Notes: generated from the letters alone by a model not told the origin. A DNA stretch of 64,000 nt from Nostoc sp. NIES-3756 (GCF_001548375.1 NZ_AP017295.1:1584501-1648500); one strand, 5' to 3'; shown: positions 26,065 to 36,029, counted from the first letter of the stretch. A program made the numbers and translations.

Positions 26065-27816
26065 CTAATGTAGTAATTCTTCTACTTGGTGCTGACTCCA
26101 CAACTTTCTATAAAGACCTTTTTTCTGGACTAACTCTAAGTGATTACCCATCTGTACAATTTTGCCCTTATCCATGACAAAAATTCGGTCAGCCGCCGCC
26201 GCCGCCGAGAGTTGATGCGTAATAAAAACTACCGTTTTACGTTCAGTACCACGAGAAAGATTATTAAGGATTTGGGTAGCTGTTTGATTATCTACGCTAG
26301 AGAGGGCATCATCTAAGATTAAAACTGGGGCATTGACCAACATTGCCCTAGCCAATGCGGTACGCTGCCTTTGACCGCCAGAGAGGGTAATACCACGCTC
26401 ACCGACAATAGTTTCATATTGTTGCGGAAAATTAATAATTTCCGGGTGAATTTGCGCCAATTTAGCCACATGCTCTACTTGTTCCTGTTGGCTCACCGGG
26501 TCGCCATAGCGAATGTTATTTTTAATTGTGGTACTAAATAGAAAACTATCTTGAGGGACGTAGGCGATCGCATTACGTAAATCTGCTAAAGCTATCTTAG
26601 TAGTATCCACCCCGTCTAAAAATAGCTGTCCTGGCTCAATTTCTAACAATCTAGGTAAAGCATTAGCTAACGTCGATTTACCAGAACCAATAGCACCGAC
26701 AATAGCCACAGTTTCACCAGGGTTAATGGTAAAGTTCACCTTGTCCAAAGCTGGAGTTTCCGCCCCCGGATAAGTATAAGTTAGATTTTTTGCTGTTAAT
26801 TGACCTATTACGTCTGTTAAAGATAAATTGATTGTTTCGCTAGTATCTTGAATCTTTGCTTCCACACTCAAAATAGATTCTAAACGGTCTATACTCACCT
26901 CACCACGTTGGTAAGTAGAAATCGTAAAGCCCAACAGTGCCGTAGGGAAAACTAAACGTTCTATATATAATAAAAGTGCCAAGAAATCGCCAACAGCTAA
27001 GGTTCCCGCCGCAATTCGCGATGTTCCTAACCAGATAACTACCAGAGAACTTAAACTAGCTAAACCCCCAATTAGAGGAAACAGAGTATTCCGAGTTTTA
27101 GCTAGTTCCAAATTAGCTGTTAGTAACTGTTGATTCTGCCCAGCGAAAGCGCGACGCTCGTTTTCTTCTTGGGCATAAATTTTAATTAAAGCAATACCAC
27201 TAATATCTTCTTGAATTAGTTCACTAATATGAGAAAGTTGTTCTTGTACTACCCCCTGTTGTCGTTTTAAACGATTGCTAAATAAATTTACTAATACAAA
27301 CATGAACGGATAGACAGCCAAAGATGCCAGTGTTAAGTCCACACTAATGGTCAGCATGACTGGCAGAGTTAAAGTATAGGCAAATAGAGTATTTGCTAAA
27401 CTTAATACTGCAAAACCTAACAACCGTCTGACATTATCTACATCGCTGGTAGCCCTACTAATTAAATCGCCAATAGTATTACTTGCAAAATAAGCAGGCT
27501 CTAGCTTAAGTAAATGTTCAAAAATACGTTGCTTCAGGTCAAATTCTACTTGTCTACCTACACCAAATAGCCAAATCCGCGAAGCCATGCGGATGAGTAA
27601 CATAGCCGAACTCAGCAGAATTATAATTACTACATAACGTAGTATTTGGTTCCAGCTAAAGCTTGTGGAAAGTTCGTCAACACAAGACTTAATTAGCCAA
27701 GGAATATAAACACCCAGCCCATTAACAGACAACAAAGCTAGGATGCCCAATGTCGCCTCCCGCCAATGGGGACGCAAATAAGCAGCAAGTTTAGCAATTC
27801 GTCGAGTTTGTGCCAT
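26065..27816 (-). CDS. ABC exporter, fused membrane and ATPase domains
   Basis: The 583-residue half-transporter has a six-helix export domain (about residues 15-310) and a nucleotide-binding domain (about 335-575). The latter shows Walker A GAIGSGKST, Q-loop VPQDSFLF, signature LSGGQRQRTALARA, Walker B VLILDDALSSVD and the switch His in FITHQL. It works as a homodimer or a heterodimer. It belongs to the MsbA/multidrug/lipid exporter type. The substrate is not predictable from sequence, and no partner gene is adjacent. Confidence 0.92.
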   Translation of the reverse strand: MAQTRRIAKLAAYLRPHWREATLGILALLSVNGLGVYIPWLIKSCVDELSTSFSWNQILRYVVIIILLSSAMLLIRMASRIWLFGVGRQVEFDLKQRIFEHLLKLEPAYFASNTIGDLISRATSDVDNVRRLLGFAVLSLANTLFAYTLTLPVMLTISVDLTLASLAVYPFMFVLVNLFSNRLKRQQGVVQEQLSHISELIQEDISGIALIKIYAQEENERRAFAGQNQQLLTANLELAKTRNTLFPLIGGLASLSSLVVIWLGTSRIAAGTLAVGDFLALLLYIERLVFPTALLGFTISTYQRGEVSIDRLESILSVEAKIQDTSETINLSLTDVIGQLTAKNLTYTYPGAETPALDKVNFTINPGETVAIVGAIGSGKSTLANALPRLLEIEPGQLFLDGVDTTKIALADLRNAIAYVPQDSFLFSTTIKNNIRYGDPVSQQEQVEHVAKLAQIHPEIINFPQQYETIVGERGITLSGGQRQRTALARAMLVNAPVLILDDALSSVDNQTATQILNNLSRGTERKTVVFITHQLSAAAAADRIFVMDKGKIVQMGNHLELVQKKGLYRKLWSQHQVEELLH

Positions 27817-27984
27817 GAAAGTTGTCTGTAAGTGGGAATTGGAGGGAGTTTAACAGGTGTGATATTTAGGGTGTAGGGGTGTAGGGGTCGATGAAAGTAT
27901 GAAAGATAAAACCTAATCTTTTGAAGTAGGAAGTGCCAAATTCAACTTCTCCTCTGCCCCTCTGCCCCTCTGCTTTTTTTATCC

Positions 27985-28653
27985 TTATGCTTGGCGACCA
28001 CGTAAGAAGAAGTAAATCTGATTAAGATAACTTTCCCAAAATCTTGTTGTTTGTTGCAGAGTTTCCGCATTAGGTACAAAGTCGCTCAGAGTTAAACCTG
28101 TCCGATTTGGTACAGGCGCAGGAGTCTGTAACAGATAGGACGGAATTTCTGAATTTAAAGGGTTAAGAGCTACTGTTGCCTGCCCTAATTCTGTACTGTA
28201 TAAGATGTTATTCCCAACATCAGCCATATTGCTATTTGATTGCTGCCAAGCTATCAGCGTTTGCGGTGGAGCAGAAACAGATGTGGTAGTTGCTAAGGTT
28301 CCTCCTAGCAATTTGTTGATGAATGGCATACTCGACAATAATAGAATTGTCAATGCCCAACCAGCAAGATATCCTCCTGGCTTGTCTATGCCACCGCCTT
28401 TAATTCTTTGGGCAGCGAAAATCAGCAATAAAATTGATGCCCCTAAGGGTTTGAGGGGAAAGGATACTAAATCCCATAGCGATCGCACAGCTGGTTCATT
28501 CGGATTAATGAATGACAAAGCTAAGACGACCAAAATAATAACTAAAATTATTCGCCCAACAAAAGTACTGGAAGGATAAACTCTCTGAAACAGGGAATAG
28601 ACAATAGTCCCAATCAGTAGCCACAGCAGTACCCGGCTTAACAGTAAAAACAT
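27985..28653 (-). CDS. Cyanobacterial multi-helix membrane protein, unknown function
   Basis: The 222-residue protein has about four hydrophobic helices in its first 120 residues (LLSRVLLWLLIGTIVYSLF; IILVIILVVLALSFI; LGASILLLIFAAQRI; GWALTILLLSSMPFI) and a soluble C-terminal half. No family is recognised. It lies upstream of the ABC exporter in the same direction with a 170-bp gap, so joint expression is possible but not shown. Confidence 0.65.
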   Translation of the reverse strand: MFLLLSRVLLWLLIGTIVYSLFQRVYPSSTFVGRIILVIILVVLALSFINPNEPAVRSLWDLVSFPLKPLGASILLLIFAAQRIKGGGIDKPGGYLAGWALTILLLSSMPFINKLLGGTLATTTSVSAPPQTLIAWQQSNSNMADVGNNILYSTELGQATVALNPLNSEIPSYLLQTPAPVPNRTGLTLSDFVPNAETLQQTTRFWESYLNQIYFFLRGRQA

Positions 28654-29034
28654 ATATTTACTCTCAAATCTCCTTTTGTGGTTAGCCTAGAGGTCTTGCG
28701 AAGTGGATTGATTTTAGCGTCAATACTCAAAGACTTACGCATAAAAACGAAAAATCCAGGATTTGGATGTAGGAATGTATTGTGGAAAACATTTATACAT
28801 GAACCTGCTTATTAGCTTATGCCCTGCCACAGCAAAGAGTTTCATGGCATAAGTCCTGTTGTAATTGCAGCATTTGACATAAAATATCTCAACCCTCACA
28901 CCAAAGACCACTGTCGTAGTGATTTTAGTGCAATTTTTCCCCACTGCGTTCAATATTTATAATTTTCGAGATTAGTAATGTGGTACACCATTAAACTAAA
29001 TTAATTGAGTAGTTGTCACTCAAAAGGAAAAACT
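28654..29034. other. 381-bp spacer before galE
   Basis: No gene is supported. The minus-strand frame at 28735-28953 has no recognisable domain. The strings ACTTACGCATAAAAACG and AAATCCAGG near 28731-28757 look like a dispersed-repeat end, but no partner is found in the window. AAAAGGA at 29020-29026 is the galE ribosome site. Confidence 0.4.
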
Positions 29035-30033
29035 ATGTCGCCTGGAAAGCCCAGCATTTTAGTAACGGGGGGAGCAGGATATATTGGTTCACACACCGTA
29101 CTGGCTCTCAAACAAGCAGGTTATGACGTGGTAATACTAGATAATTTAGTCTATGGACATCGGGATCTAGTAGAAAAGGTTTTGCAGGTAGAACTTGTAG
29201 TAGGTGATACGGGCGATCGCCCTTTGTTAGATGAGTTATTTAAGTCTCGCCATTTTGATGCAGTGATGCACTTCTCCGCTTATGCTTATGTAGGCGAATC
29301 CGTAAGTGACCCTGCCAAATACTACCGCAATAATGTATTAGGCACACTAACACTATTAGAAGCGATGTTAGCGGCTTCAATTAAGAAGTTTGTCTTTTCT
29401 TCCACTTGTGCCACCTATGGAGTGCCGACAGTGGTTCCCATCCCAGAGGATCATCCTCAACACCCCATTAATCCTTACGGGGCTACAAAGTTGATGGTAG
29501 AGCGGATTTTATCTGATTTTGATGTGGCTTACGGTTTAAAATCAGTCCGTTTCCGTTATTTTAATGCGGCTGGAGCTAATCCTGATGGTTTATTAGGTGA
29601 AGATCACAACCCAGAAACTCATTTAATCCCCCTTGTTTTACTCACAGCCTTGGGTAAACGTAAATCTATTGCCATTTTTGGCACAGATTACCCTACACCC
29701 GACGGCACTTGTATTCGAGATTATATTCACGTTAACGACTTAGCCGATGCCCATATTTTGGGGTTGGAATATTTATTAAAAGGTGGGGATAGTGAAGTTT
29801 TCAACTTGGGCAATGGTCAAGGCTTCTCTGTGAGGGAAGTAATTGCAGCTGCTGAACAAGTAACAGGATTACCCATAGCGGTGGAAGAAAGCGATCGCCG
29901 TCCCGGAGATCCCCCAAGCCTCATTGGTAGCGGAGAAAAAGCCAGAAAAGTTCTCGGTTGGCAACCCCAATATCCAGCGATTAAAGATATCGTTACTCAT
30001 GCTTGGCAGTGGCATCAGAAGCGGCATCAATAA
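29035..30033 (+). CDS. galE: UDP-glucose 4-epimerase
   Basis: The product is 332 residues from MSPGKPSILVTGG, chosen because a ribosome site AAAGGA lies 8 bases upstream; a frame extension to 29005 lacks support. It is an SDR with VTGGAGYIGSH (residues 8-18), SSTCATYG, catalytic YGATK at about 148-152 and the GalE motif RYFNAAGA. It interconverts UDP-glucose and UDP-galactose, supplying galactose for glycolipids and polysaccharide. DYPTPDGTCIRDYIHVNDLA is the typical substrate-site segment. It stands alone. Confidence 0.95.
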   Translation: MSPGKPSILVTGGAGYIGSHTVLALKQAGYDVVILDNLVYGHRDLVEKVLQVELVVGDTGDRPLLDELFKSRHFDAVMHFSAYAYVGESVSDPAKYYRNNVLGTLTLLEAMLAASIKKFVFSSTCATYGVPTVVPIPEDHPQHPINPYGATKLMVERILSDFDVAYGLKSVRFRYFNAAGANPDGLLGEDHNPETHLIPLVLLTALGKRKSIAIFGTDYPTPDGTCIRDYIHVNDLADAHILGLEYLLKGGDSEVFNLGNGQGFSVREVIAAAEQVTGLPIAVEESDRRPGDPPSLIGSGEKARKVLGWQPQYPAIKDIVTHAWQWHQKRHQ

Positions 30034-30098
30034 ATTGTGATATGGGGAATAGGCAGTGGAGAAAAATTTATTCTTGACTATCTATTCCCTTATTCTTT

Positions 30099-30548
30099 TT
30101 AATGGAAAGTTGACAAACTTTCTGGGGCATGATGATTTCTAGATGGTGCTTTCATCCATTGAAAAGCAACCATATTTAATAACAAGCCGATGAAGAATAA
30201 AAATACCATTAATGTAATTTGATACCAAATTACTTGAGGCAACAGTAAATCTAAAACAAGATGTAAGAAATTTAAAACACTATAAATTATAGTTAGCCAA
30301 AAATGTACTATTCTATAGCGTTTACTCTCAGTGAATACAGTGCCTATAATTGCCAGCATCGGCAGTACGAAAAAGCCCAACATCAGCCACATAATTCCTG
30401 CTATTTCGTTAAGATTTGTGGCTTTTTGTGATTCAACTACACTCAATCCGTGGAAGATTGGCATTAATCCTAATTGAGTATGAAATAGTGTTCCCAATAA
30501 GAAGACTACCCACAAAGCAACAATTTTTATTTGGTAACTTGCTGCCAT
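30099..30548 (-). CDS. Small four-helix membrane protein, unknown function
   Basis: The 149-residue protein has four hydrophobic segments (about residues 7-28, 48-70, 80-103, 110-130). No domain is recognised. It is convergent with galE and is followed by the GH65 fusion gene in the same direction; no functional link is visible. Confidence 0.55.
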   Translation of the reverse strand: MAASYQIKIVALWVVFLLGTLFHTQLGLMPIFHGLSVVESQKATNLNEIAGIMWLMLGFFVLPMLAIIGTVFTESKRYRIVHFWLTIIYSVLNFLHLVLDLLLPQVIWYQITLMVFLFFIGLLLNMVAFQWMKAPSRNHHAPESLSTFH

Positions 30549-30622
30549 ATTCTTTCAACCTTTTACTATTAAGAAATAGAGAAAATATCAAAAGTCAGTT
30601 TATAAACATTCATAATTACGAA

Positions 30623-33574
30623 TTACGAATTGGTATTAGCTACTTTTTGGAATTTAGAACGTAAATCGAACCATGTCACGCCTGCAAGATTAGGAAAGAC
30701 TATGTTAGCTGCACCAACACGTTCAACCGGGCCAAGTCCTATAGTCCACATCCCGCCTGCTTTAGCAGCTTCAATACCTGCGGCTGCATCTTCGACAACT
30801 ACGCATTGTTGTGGCTCTAATCCTAACTGATGGGCAGCAAAGAGGAATAAATCGGGTGCTGGCTTGGGTTTTTGAACACTATATCCATCCGCTATCGCAT
30901 CTACTTTATCAGCAATTCCTAACCGCTCAATTACTGTTTTGGCATTTTTACTGCCTGAGCCTATCCCGATTTTAATTCCCGCTTGCCGTAGTTCATCTAA
31001 AAGTGCGATCGCTCCCGGCAACAAATCCTTAGATGTAATATGTTCAATAAGTTCTACATAGTAGCGATTTTTACGCTCCATCATCTCTTCAATTTGTGCC
31101 TCTGAATAATGCCTATCCCCAATAATCAACATCAGAGAAGCACGACGAGACACACCCCGCAAAGCCTCATTAGCTTCTCTGTTAAAAGGTATACCTTCCT
31201 CATCAGCCAGTTTTTGCCACGCTTGATAATGATATTCAGCAGTATCCGTTAACACTCCATCTAGGTCGAAGATAAATCCGCGAATGTTGGTTCGACTACG
31301 CTCACCAACCGGGATTGCTGAGTCAGATGTTATTCTCCTGCCTCCTGCCTCCTGCCTCCTGCCTCCTGCCTCCTGCCTTCTAGCCAAATCAAACTGATAC
31401 CACTCACCGCGCCAATGTAACTGGAACTTTAGGCGTGTCCAAGTTGGGGGTAAGTGGGGGTTGGCGATGGGGCCTTGTTGGGTGAGTTGGATACCGCCAA
31501 AGCCAAAAATTACTGCTTGCCAAATTCCGCCAGCACTTGCGCCGTGGATGCCGTCATTGGCATTACCTCGTTTATCTTCTAAATCAACCATCAGTGCCTG
31601 CATAAAGCGTTCGTAGGCGGTGGCTGATTTGCCTAAATCTGAGGCTAGGATGGCGTGAATTGCTGGGCCTAGCGATGAACCATAGGTGATATCTGTGCGG
31701 GGTGCGTAATAGTCCCAGTTAGTGGCTAAGACTTTTTCGTTGTAAGGAAACTCTGCTGATGGACGCATCAGGTACAGCAGCATTAAAACATCTGGTTGCT
31801 TGAGGACTTGGCACTGGTTAGCGCCTTCAATACCCAGGATAGTTTGCATAGAACGCTGGCGCGGTTCGTAGTCTTGCAAGTTGATGTCTTTGAGTTGGAA
31901 AAATCCCTCAAATTGCTCGATTAATCCCGTTTTGGAGTCGTAGAAAATGCAGATTTTTTTGATGATATCTTGCCAGTGTATTTCTAACTCGCAAGTCAGT
32001 TGCAATTTATTTTCTAACTCTGTAACTCGTTGGGGGAAAGTACGACGCAACCAATCATAAACTTTCAGCGCCTTCTCCAAATGCCATTGCACCATGCGGT
32101 TGGTGAAGGTGTTGTTATGGACAAACTCGTGGTATTCATCCGCACCAATTACCCCACGGATTTCATAGCGATCGCCACCTGAGTTATACTCAACTCGACT
32201 ACTCCAGAAAATAGCCGAATCTAGGATAATTTCCGCCCCATAATCACGCATCCATTCATCGTCCCCAGTAACTTGCCAGTATTGCCAGACAGCATAGGCA
32301 ATATCTGCACTGTTATGAATTTCGCGATCGCGACACCAAATACGCACATCTTCGCCATAATAATCATCAGGCAAAGCCCAACGTGGCGTGACTTCATCCC
32401 CAGTATCCGCACTTTCCCAAGGATACATCGCCCCTTTAAACCCGTAATGTGTAGCTTTACGTCGCGCTCCATTGATGGTGTGATAGCGGTAGGTGAGTAA
32501 GTTTTTAGCTAAGGCTGGTTGGGTAAAAGTGAAAAAGGGCAGGATGAAAATTTCCGTATCCCAAAAAATATGACCGCGATAGCCAAAGCCTGAAAGGGTT
32601 TTCGCGGGAATACTTACTTTATCGTCATGGAATGGGGCAGCAATTAGCAGTTGGAATAAGTTATGGCGGATAGCAAAAGCGGCTGTAGGGTCTCCTTCTA
32701 TACATATGTCGCTTTTTTGCCACACCTCATCCCAAGCTTGCTTGTTAGCTGTGAGTAATGTTGTGTAGTCGCTTAACTGTGCCAGTTTTTCCTGAGCGGC
32801 TGTGACTGGTTGATTTATGTCCCGTGATGTAAATATCGTCACCAACTTCTCAACTGTGATGGTTTGTTGAGACTTAGCTAAACAACTGGCGCTGATAGTC
32901 GGGTATCCAGGAACGATGCTCACTTGCGACGTTGCTTCCGCACCTGATATGGTCATCTTAGCCGCCATACCGATTTCAATTTGGGTTCCTCGGGTACGAC
33001 TATGTAACCAAATACCTTGAGCAGTTTTACCTTGGTCTAGTCCTTCCCAATGATTAAAACCTTGATTTTCCGCATAGCCGTTAATACTCGCTTGAATTTC
33101 GATTGAGCAATCACTATCATATGGCGTTAACTGGCAACGCTGCCCTAAAATATGTGGGTCTGCTAAACTAGCGAAGCGTTCAAAGCGGATATCGATAACG
33201 CTACCACTGGGACTACGCCAACGTAGCGAACGACTTAGCAAACCTTGGCTGACATCAAGCCTACGTTCATATTGTAATACTTCACCCTGATCCATACGGA
33301 AGCGATCGCCATTCACCACAATTATCAACGGCAACCAATCAGGACAATTAGCAAGTTCTGTGTAAACTACAGGTACATCATCATATACCCCATGAATAAA
33401 AGTAGCTGGTAAACCACGAGCGTGACCTTCCTCTAAGCTACCCCTTGTACCTAAATAACCGTTACCAATAGTAAAGACAGTACTTCTAGAGTGCAACTGC
33501 TCAAGATTAAATTTGGTTTCAGTTAATATCCAATCTTGATAAATAAAATCACGAGAAGGACATTTTGTATTCAT
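30623..33574 (-). CDS. GH65 glycoside phosphorylase fused to beta-phosphoglucomutase
   Basis: The product is about 983 residues from MNTKCPSRDF (33574); the 9-codon extension upstream is translated repeat. Residues about 10-730 form a GH65 phosphorylase: N-terminal beta-sandwich, then a barrel with YRGHIFWDTEIFILPFF and the general-acid Glu in VIGADEYHEFVHNN. A linker RRQEAGGRRQEAGGRR (about 730-750) leads to a HAD-fold beta-phosphoglucomutase (about 760-980; FIFDLDGVLTDTAEYHYQAW, GIGSGSKN, KPKPAPDLFL, VVEDAAAGIEAAKAGG). The first half would phosphorolyse trehalose, kojibiose, maltose or a similar disaccharide to beta-glucose 1-phosphate; the second makes glucose 6-phosphate. The gene follows sucrose synthase. 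The linker is encoded by a 7-bp repeat. Confidence 0.9.
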   Translation of the reverse strand: MNTKCPSRDFIYQDWILTETKFNLEQLHSRSTVFTIGNGYLGTRGSLEEGHARGLPATFIHGVYDDVPVVYTELANCPDWLPLIIVVNGDRFRMDQGEVLQYERRLDVSQGLLSRSLRWRSPSGSVIDIRFERFASLADPHILGQRCQLTPYDSDCSIEIQASINGYAENQGFNHWEGLDQGKTAQGIWLHSRTRGTQIEIGMAAKMTISGAEATSQVSIVPGYPTISASCLAKSQQTITVEKLVTIFTSRDINQPVTAAQEKLAQLSDYTTLLTANKQAWDEVWQKSDICIEGDPTAAFAIRHNLFQLLIAAPFHDDKVSIPAKTLSGFGYRGHIFWDTEIFILPFFTFTQPALAKNLLTYRYHTINGARRKATHYGFKGAMYPWESADTGDEVTPRWALPDDYYGEDVRIWCRDREIHNSADIAYAVWQYWQVTGDDEWMRDYGAEIILDSAIFWSSRVEYNSGGDRYEIRGVIGADEYHEFVHNNTFTNRMVQWHLEKALKVYDWLRRTFPQRVTELENKLQLTCELEIHWQDIIKKICIFYDSKTGLIEQFEGFFQLKDINLQDYEPRQRSMQTILGIEGANQCQVLKQPDVLMLLYLMRPSAEFPYNEKVLATNWDYYAPRTDITYGSSLGPAIHAILASDLGKSATAYERFMQALMVDLEDKRGNANDGIHGASAGGIWQAVIFGFGGIQLTQQGPIANPHLPPTWTRLKFQLHWRGEWYQFDLARRQEAGGRRQEAGGRRITSDSAIPVGERSRTNIRGFIFDLDGVLTDTAEYHYQAWQKLADEEGIPFNREANEALRGVSRRASLMLIIGDRHYSEAQIEEMMERKNRYYVELIEHITSKDLLPGAIALLDELRQAGIKIGIGSGSKNAKTVIERLGIADKVDAIADGYSVQKPKPAPDLFLFAAHQLGLEPQQCVVVEDAAAGIEAAKAGGMWTIGLGPVERVGAANIVFPNLAGVTWFDLRSKFQKVANTNS
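31335..31380. repeat. Heptanucleotide tandem repeat (CCTCCTG) inside the GH65/PGM gene
   Basis: A partial CTCCTG, five perfect copies of CCTCCTG (31341-31375) and a CCTTC end give about 6 units. In the coding strand three units (21 bp) encode the 7-residue repeat RRQEAGG. One unit more or less would shift the reading frame between the two enzyme domains. Confidence 0.95.
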
Positions 33575-33587
33575 AATAGTTGACAGT

Positions 33588-33620
33588 TGACTAATAACCA
33601 ATGACTAATGACTAATGACC
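33588..33620. repeat. Heptanucleotide repeat across the end of susA and the start of the GH65 gene
   Basis: GACTAATAACCAATGACTAA and TGACTAATGACC units cover the spacer. The susA stop TAG (complement of CTA at 33612-33614) and its last codon lie inside the repeat. Confidence 0.85.
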
Positions 33621-36029
33621 CATATGCTTTGCTAAAATCTGCTCGGCTCTGGGTTTATAAATTAGGTGAAACAAGCTTTCCATATACCGAACTCTGGCTT
33701 CTGTCTTTTCTGGAGAGACAAAATTCCAGAAGCTGTATATTTTAGTCAGGGCTAACAATTGACTAGTGTGTAATTGCCAATTGTATTTTTGATGAATGCG
33801 TTGGCTCATCCATTGAGATACTTCTTGCCAATGTTCGGGGTGAGTATCACAATGTTGAAAGAATGCCAAAATTTTCTGAGATGTGCCTTCTAAGTCTGTA
33901 GGATTAATCTCAAATCCATTATCTCTATCCTCAAGAATTTCTAAAGCACCACCAAATTTAGTGGCAAAGGTTGGTAAGCCGGAAATCATCGCTTCTAAAA
34001 TACTGCGTCCAAAGGCTTCAAAAAGAGCAAAGTGGACATAAATACCACGATAATCAGCTACTAAGCGATAAGCTTCGCCGACTTCTTGGTTGAGAAGTCG
34101 TAACCCTAGCCAGCGAATATGCCCATGCAGATGATAGTAATTAATAATGTCGTAAAGCTTTTGAATTTCTTGGGCTTCTTCTGGGTTACTTCTCTCATCC
34201 AAATGTAATTTACTAGTAAGAAGAATTAAATTACAGCGTTCCTGTAATTCCTGACTTTTACCAAAGCATTCAGCCAAACCAGTGAGATTTTTAATTGAGG
34301 TAATAGGTGCAACAGCAAAAATGGGCGGCTTATGTGGCTGCTCTAAATGACCAAAGATTTGTGATCCTTGACGGTGAAATAGTAAATCTTGGACTTTGTT
34401 AGTTAAATTAGAGTCTCTGTCTGCTTGACTATAAGGAAAGAAAACTTGCTCATTTACCCCTGGTGGAACCATGTTGAATTTAGGATTAAATAAGTCAATT
34501 CCATCAACTACATGATATAGATGGGGCATAGTGAAAAACTTATAAGACTCATACTGTCCTACGCCGTCGGGTGTACCGAAAATTTCTTGGTAGGTTGATG
34601 TGATGATAAAATCAGCCGCATTCATTGTAATTATATCGGCGGTGAATTGTACAGAAAAATGATATTGGTCTTCAAAGTTTTGCCAATATAAATTACTAAA
34701 TAAATGTTTCGGTTTTTCTAAAGAATGTGCTATGTTGCAGTGGGTAACTTTGAGACGACGGGCGATAAGGAAAGCAACTAAATTCCCATCACTGTAGTTA
34801 CCAATGATTAAATTGGGTTTGCCTTGGAACTGCGCCAATAATTGTTTTTCCGCATCTAACGCAAAGGTTTCTAAATAAGGCCAAATCTCAAATTTCGAGA
34901 TCCAATTATCAGTAATCTCAGGATTAAACTCTCCAAAAGGAACTCGTAAAATCCAAGCATTATCTGTATCATTTAATTTTTCTAACCGCAGGTTACAATA
35001 CGTACCTTCGCAGTTAGGAATGAGACGGGTAAGAATAATAATGTGGGGTTGAATACCTAATACTTCCAGTCCCGCAAGTTTGATTTCTTGCTGTAGTTTA
35101 TTTTCTAAACTCCTTGCTTGTTCTATAACGTAGATAACTTGCCCCAAGGTTTCATCCCGGCCAATGACATCTTCCTGTGCTACCCAACCGTGGATGGAAA
35201 CCAGAACGACACGAAAGACGGCCGGGACACGGGCAACAAAAGCTTCTAAGATAGCAGGTTGGGGACTATCTATCAGCCTATCTAACAAATTGAGGGTTTC
35301 CAGAATGCGCCCAGCTGTATTACCCCATCCTGGTTCAAAGCCAAGTTTTTGCAGATCAATGTAAAATTTCTCGTAAGGTTCTTCAGGGTGTAGCCCTGAA
35401 AGGTATTTAATTGCTTGATGAACTTGTTTAGCTAAATGGATACCTGAAAGAATAGCCTCCCCAATCATCAAGTTAATGCCATCATACTGCAACTCATGTA
35501 ATGCTAAATACAGCATATCGACCCAGTAGTGAGGATCAACCTGCATCTGACTACACAGATAACGGTTGAGAAAGGCTAGACCTTGACCGACGTTTCTGGG
35601 GTCACTGATACTAGGGGAAGCTTCATAAAATGAACTGAGATCAATTTCTAAAATATTAGGTTCGTAGGCATCGACTAGGCGATCGCTCACATCAAGTAAC
35701 GCCTCTGGTGACATAAAATCAAACTGGGCAAAGTCTGCTGTCAGTCGCCAAACTTCTTGCTGGGCAATTCTTGGACGCACCACAAACCATGCACCATCCT
35801 CTGCCAAAATGATTTCGTGGGTATATTGAATCAGTTTGCCAACCGAGGAAGAATAATAAAAATATGTAGGCTTTTGGGCTTGGTGACAGTATTGAGAAAA
35901 AGTTTGGAGGATTTCATTTCTCAGGAAGTAATGCTTACCTAAAGCATTTAATGCAAATATCAACTGTTTTAGAGCCGCTTTTTCCTCACTGTTAGCCAAA
36001 AGAGGGTGAAATAGTTCGTACATGACCAC
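33612..36029 (-). CDS. susA: Sucrose synthase
   Basis: The 805-residue protein has the sucrose synthase regulatory N-terminal half (about residues 1-270) and a GT-B catalytic half. In the latter are PNLIIGNYSDGN, HCNIAHSLEKPKH, VPPGVNEQVFFPY and the donor-site E-x7-E motif ALFEAFGRSILEAM. It reversibly makes ADP- or UDP-glucose and fructose from sucrose in the cytoplasm. In heterocystous cyanobacteria this links sucrose carbon to glycogen and nitrogen fixation. Two sus genes occur in this group, so the A/B label is uncertain. The downstream gene is the GH65/PGM fusion, 37 bp away. The protein ends GH-stop within a repeat. Confidence 0.92.
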   Translation of the reverse strand: MVMYELFHPLLANSEEKAALKQLIFALNALGKHYFLRNEILQTFSQYCHQAQKPTYFYYSSSVGKLIQYTHEIILAEDGAWFVVRPRIAQQEVWRLTADFAQFDFMSPEALLDVSDRLVDAYEPNILEIDLSSFYEASPSISDPRNVGQGLAFLNRYLCSQMQVDPHYWVDMLYLALHELQYDGINLMIGEAILSGIHLAKQVHQAIKYLSGLHPEEPYEKFYIDLQKLGFEPGWGNTAGRILETLNLLDRLIDSPQPAILEAFVARVPAVFRVVLVSIHGWVAQEDVIGRDETLGQVIYVIEQARSLENKLQQEIKLAGLEVLGIQPHIIILTRLIPNCEGTYCNLRLEKLNDTDNAWILRVPFGEFNPEITDNWISKFEIWPYLETFALDAEKQLLAQFQGKPNLIIGNYSDGNLVAFLIARRLKVTHCNIAHSLEKPKHLFSNLYWQNFEDQYHFSVQFTADIITMNAADFIITSTYQEIFGTPDGVGQYESYKFFTMPHLYHVVDGIDLFNPKFNMVPPGVNEQVFFPYSQADRDSNLTNKVQDLLFHRQGSQIFGHLEQPHKPPIFAVAPITSIKNLTGLAECFGKSQELQERCNLILLTSKLHLDERSNPEEAQEIQKLYDIINYYHLHGHIRWLGLRLLNQEVGEAYRLVADYRGIYVHFALFEAFGRSILEAMISGLPTFATKFGGALEILEDRDNGFEINPTDLEGTSQKILAFFQHCDTHPEHWQEVSQWMSQRIHQKYNWQLHTSQLLALTKIYSFWNFVSPEKTEARVRYMESLFHLIYKPRAEQILAKHMGH

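Noticed and set aside
28735..28953. 72-codon minus-strand frame before galE
   Set aside because: No domain, no clear ribosome site; the overlapping strings look like a dispersed-repeat end.
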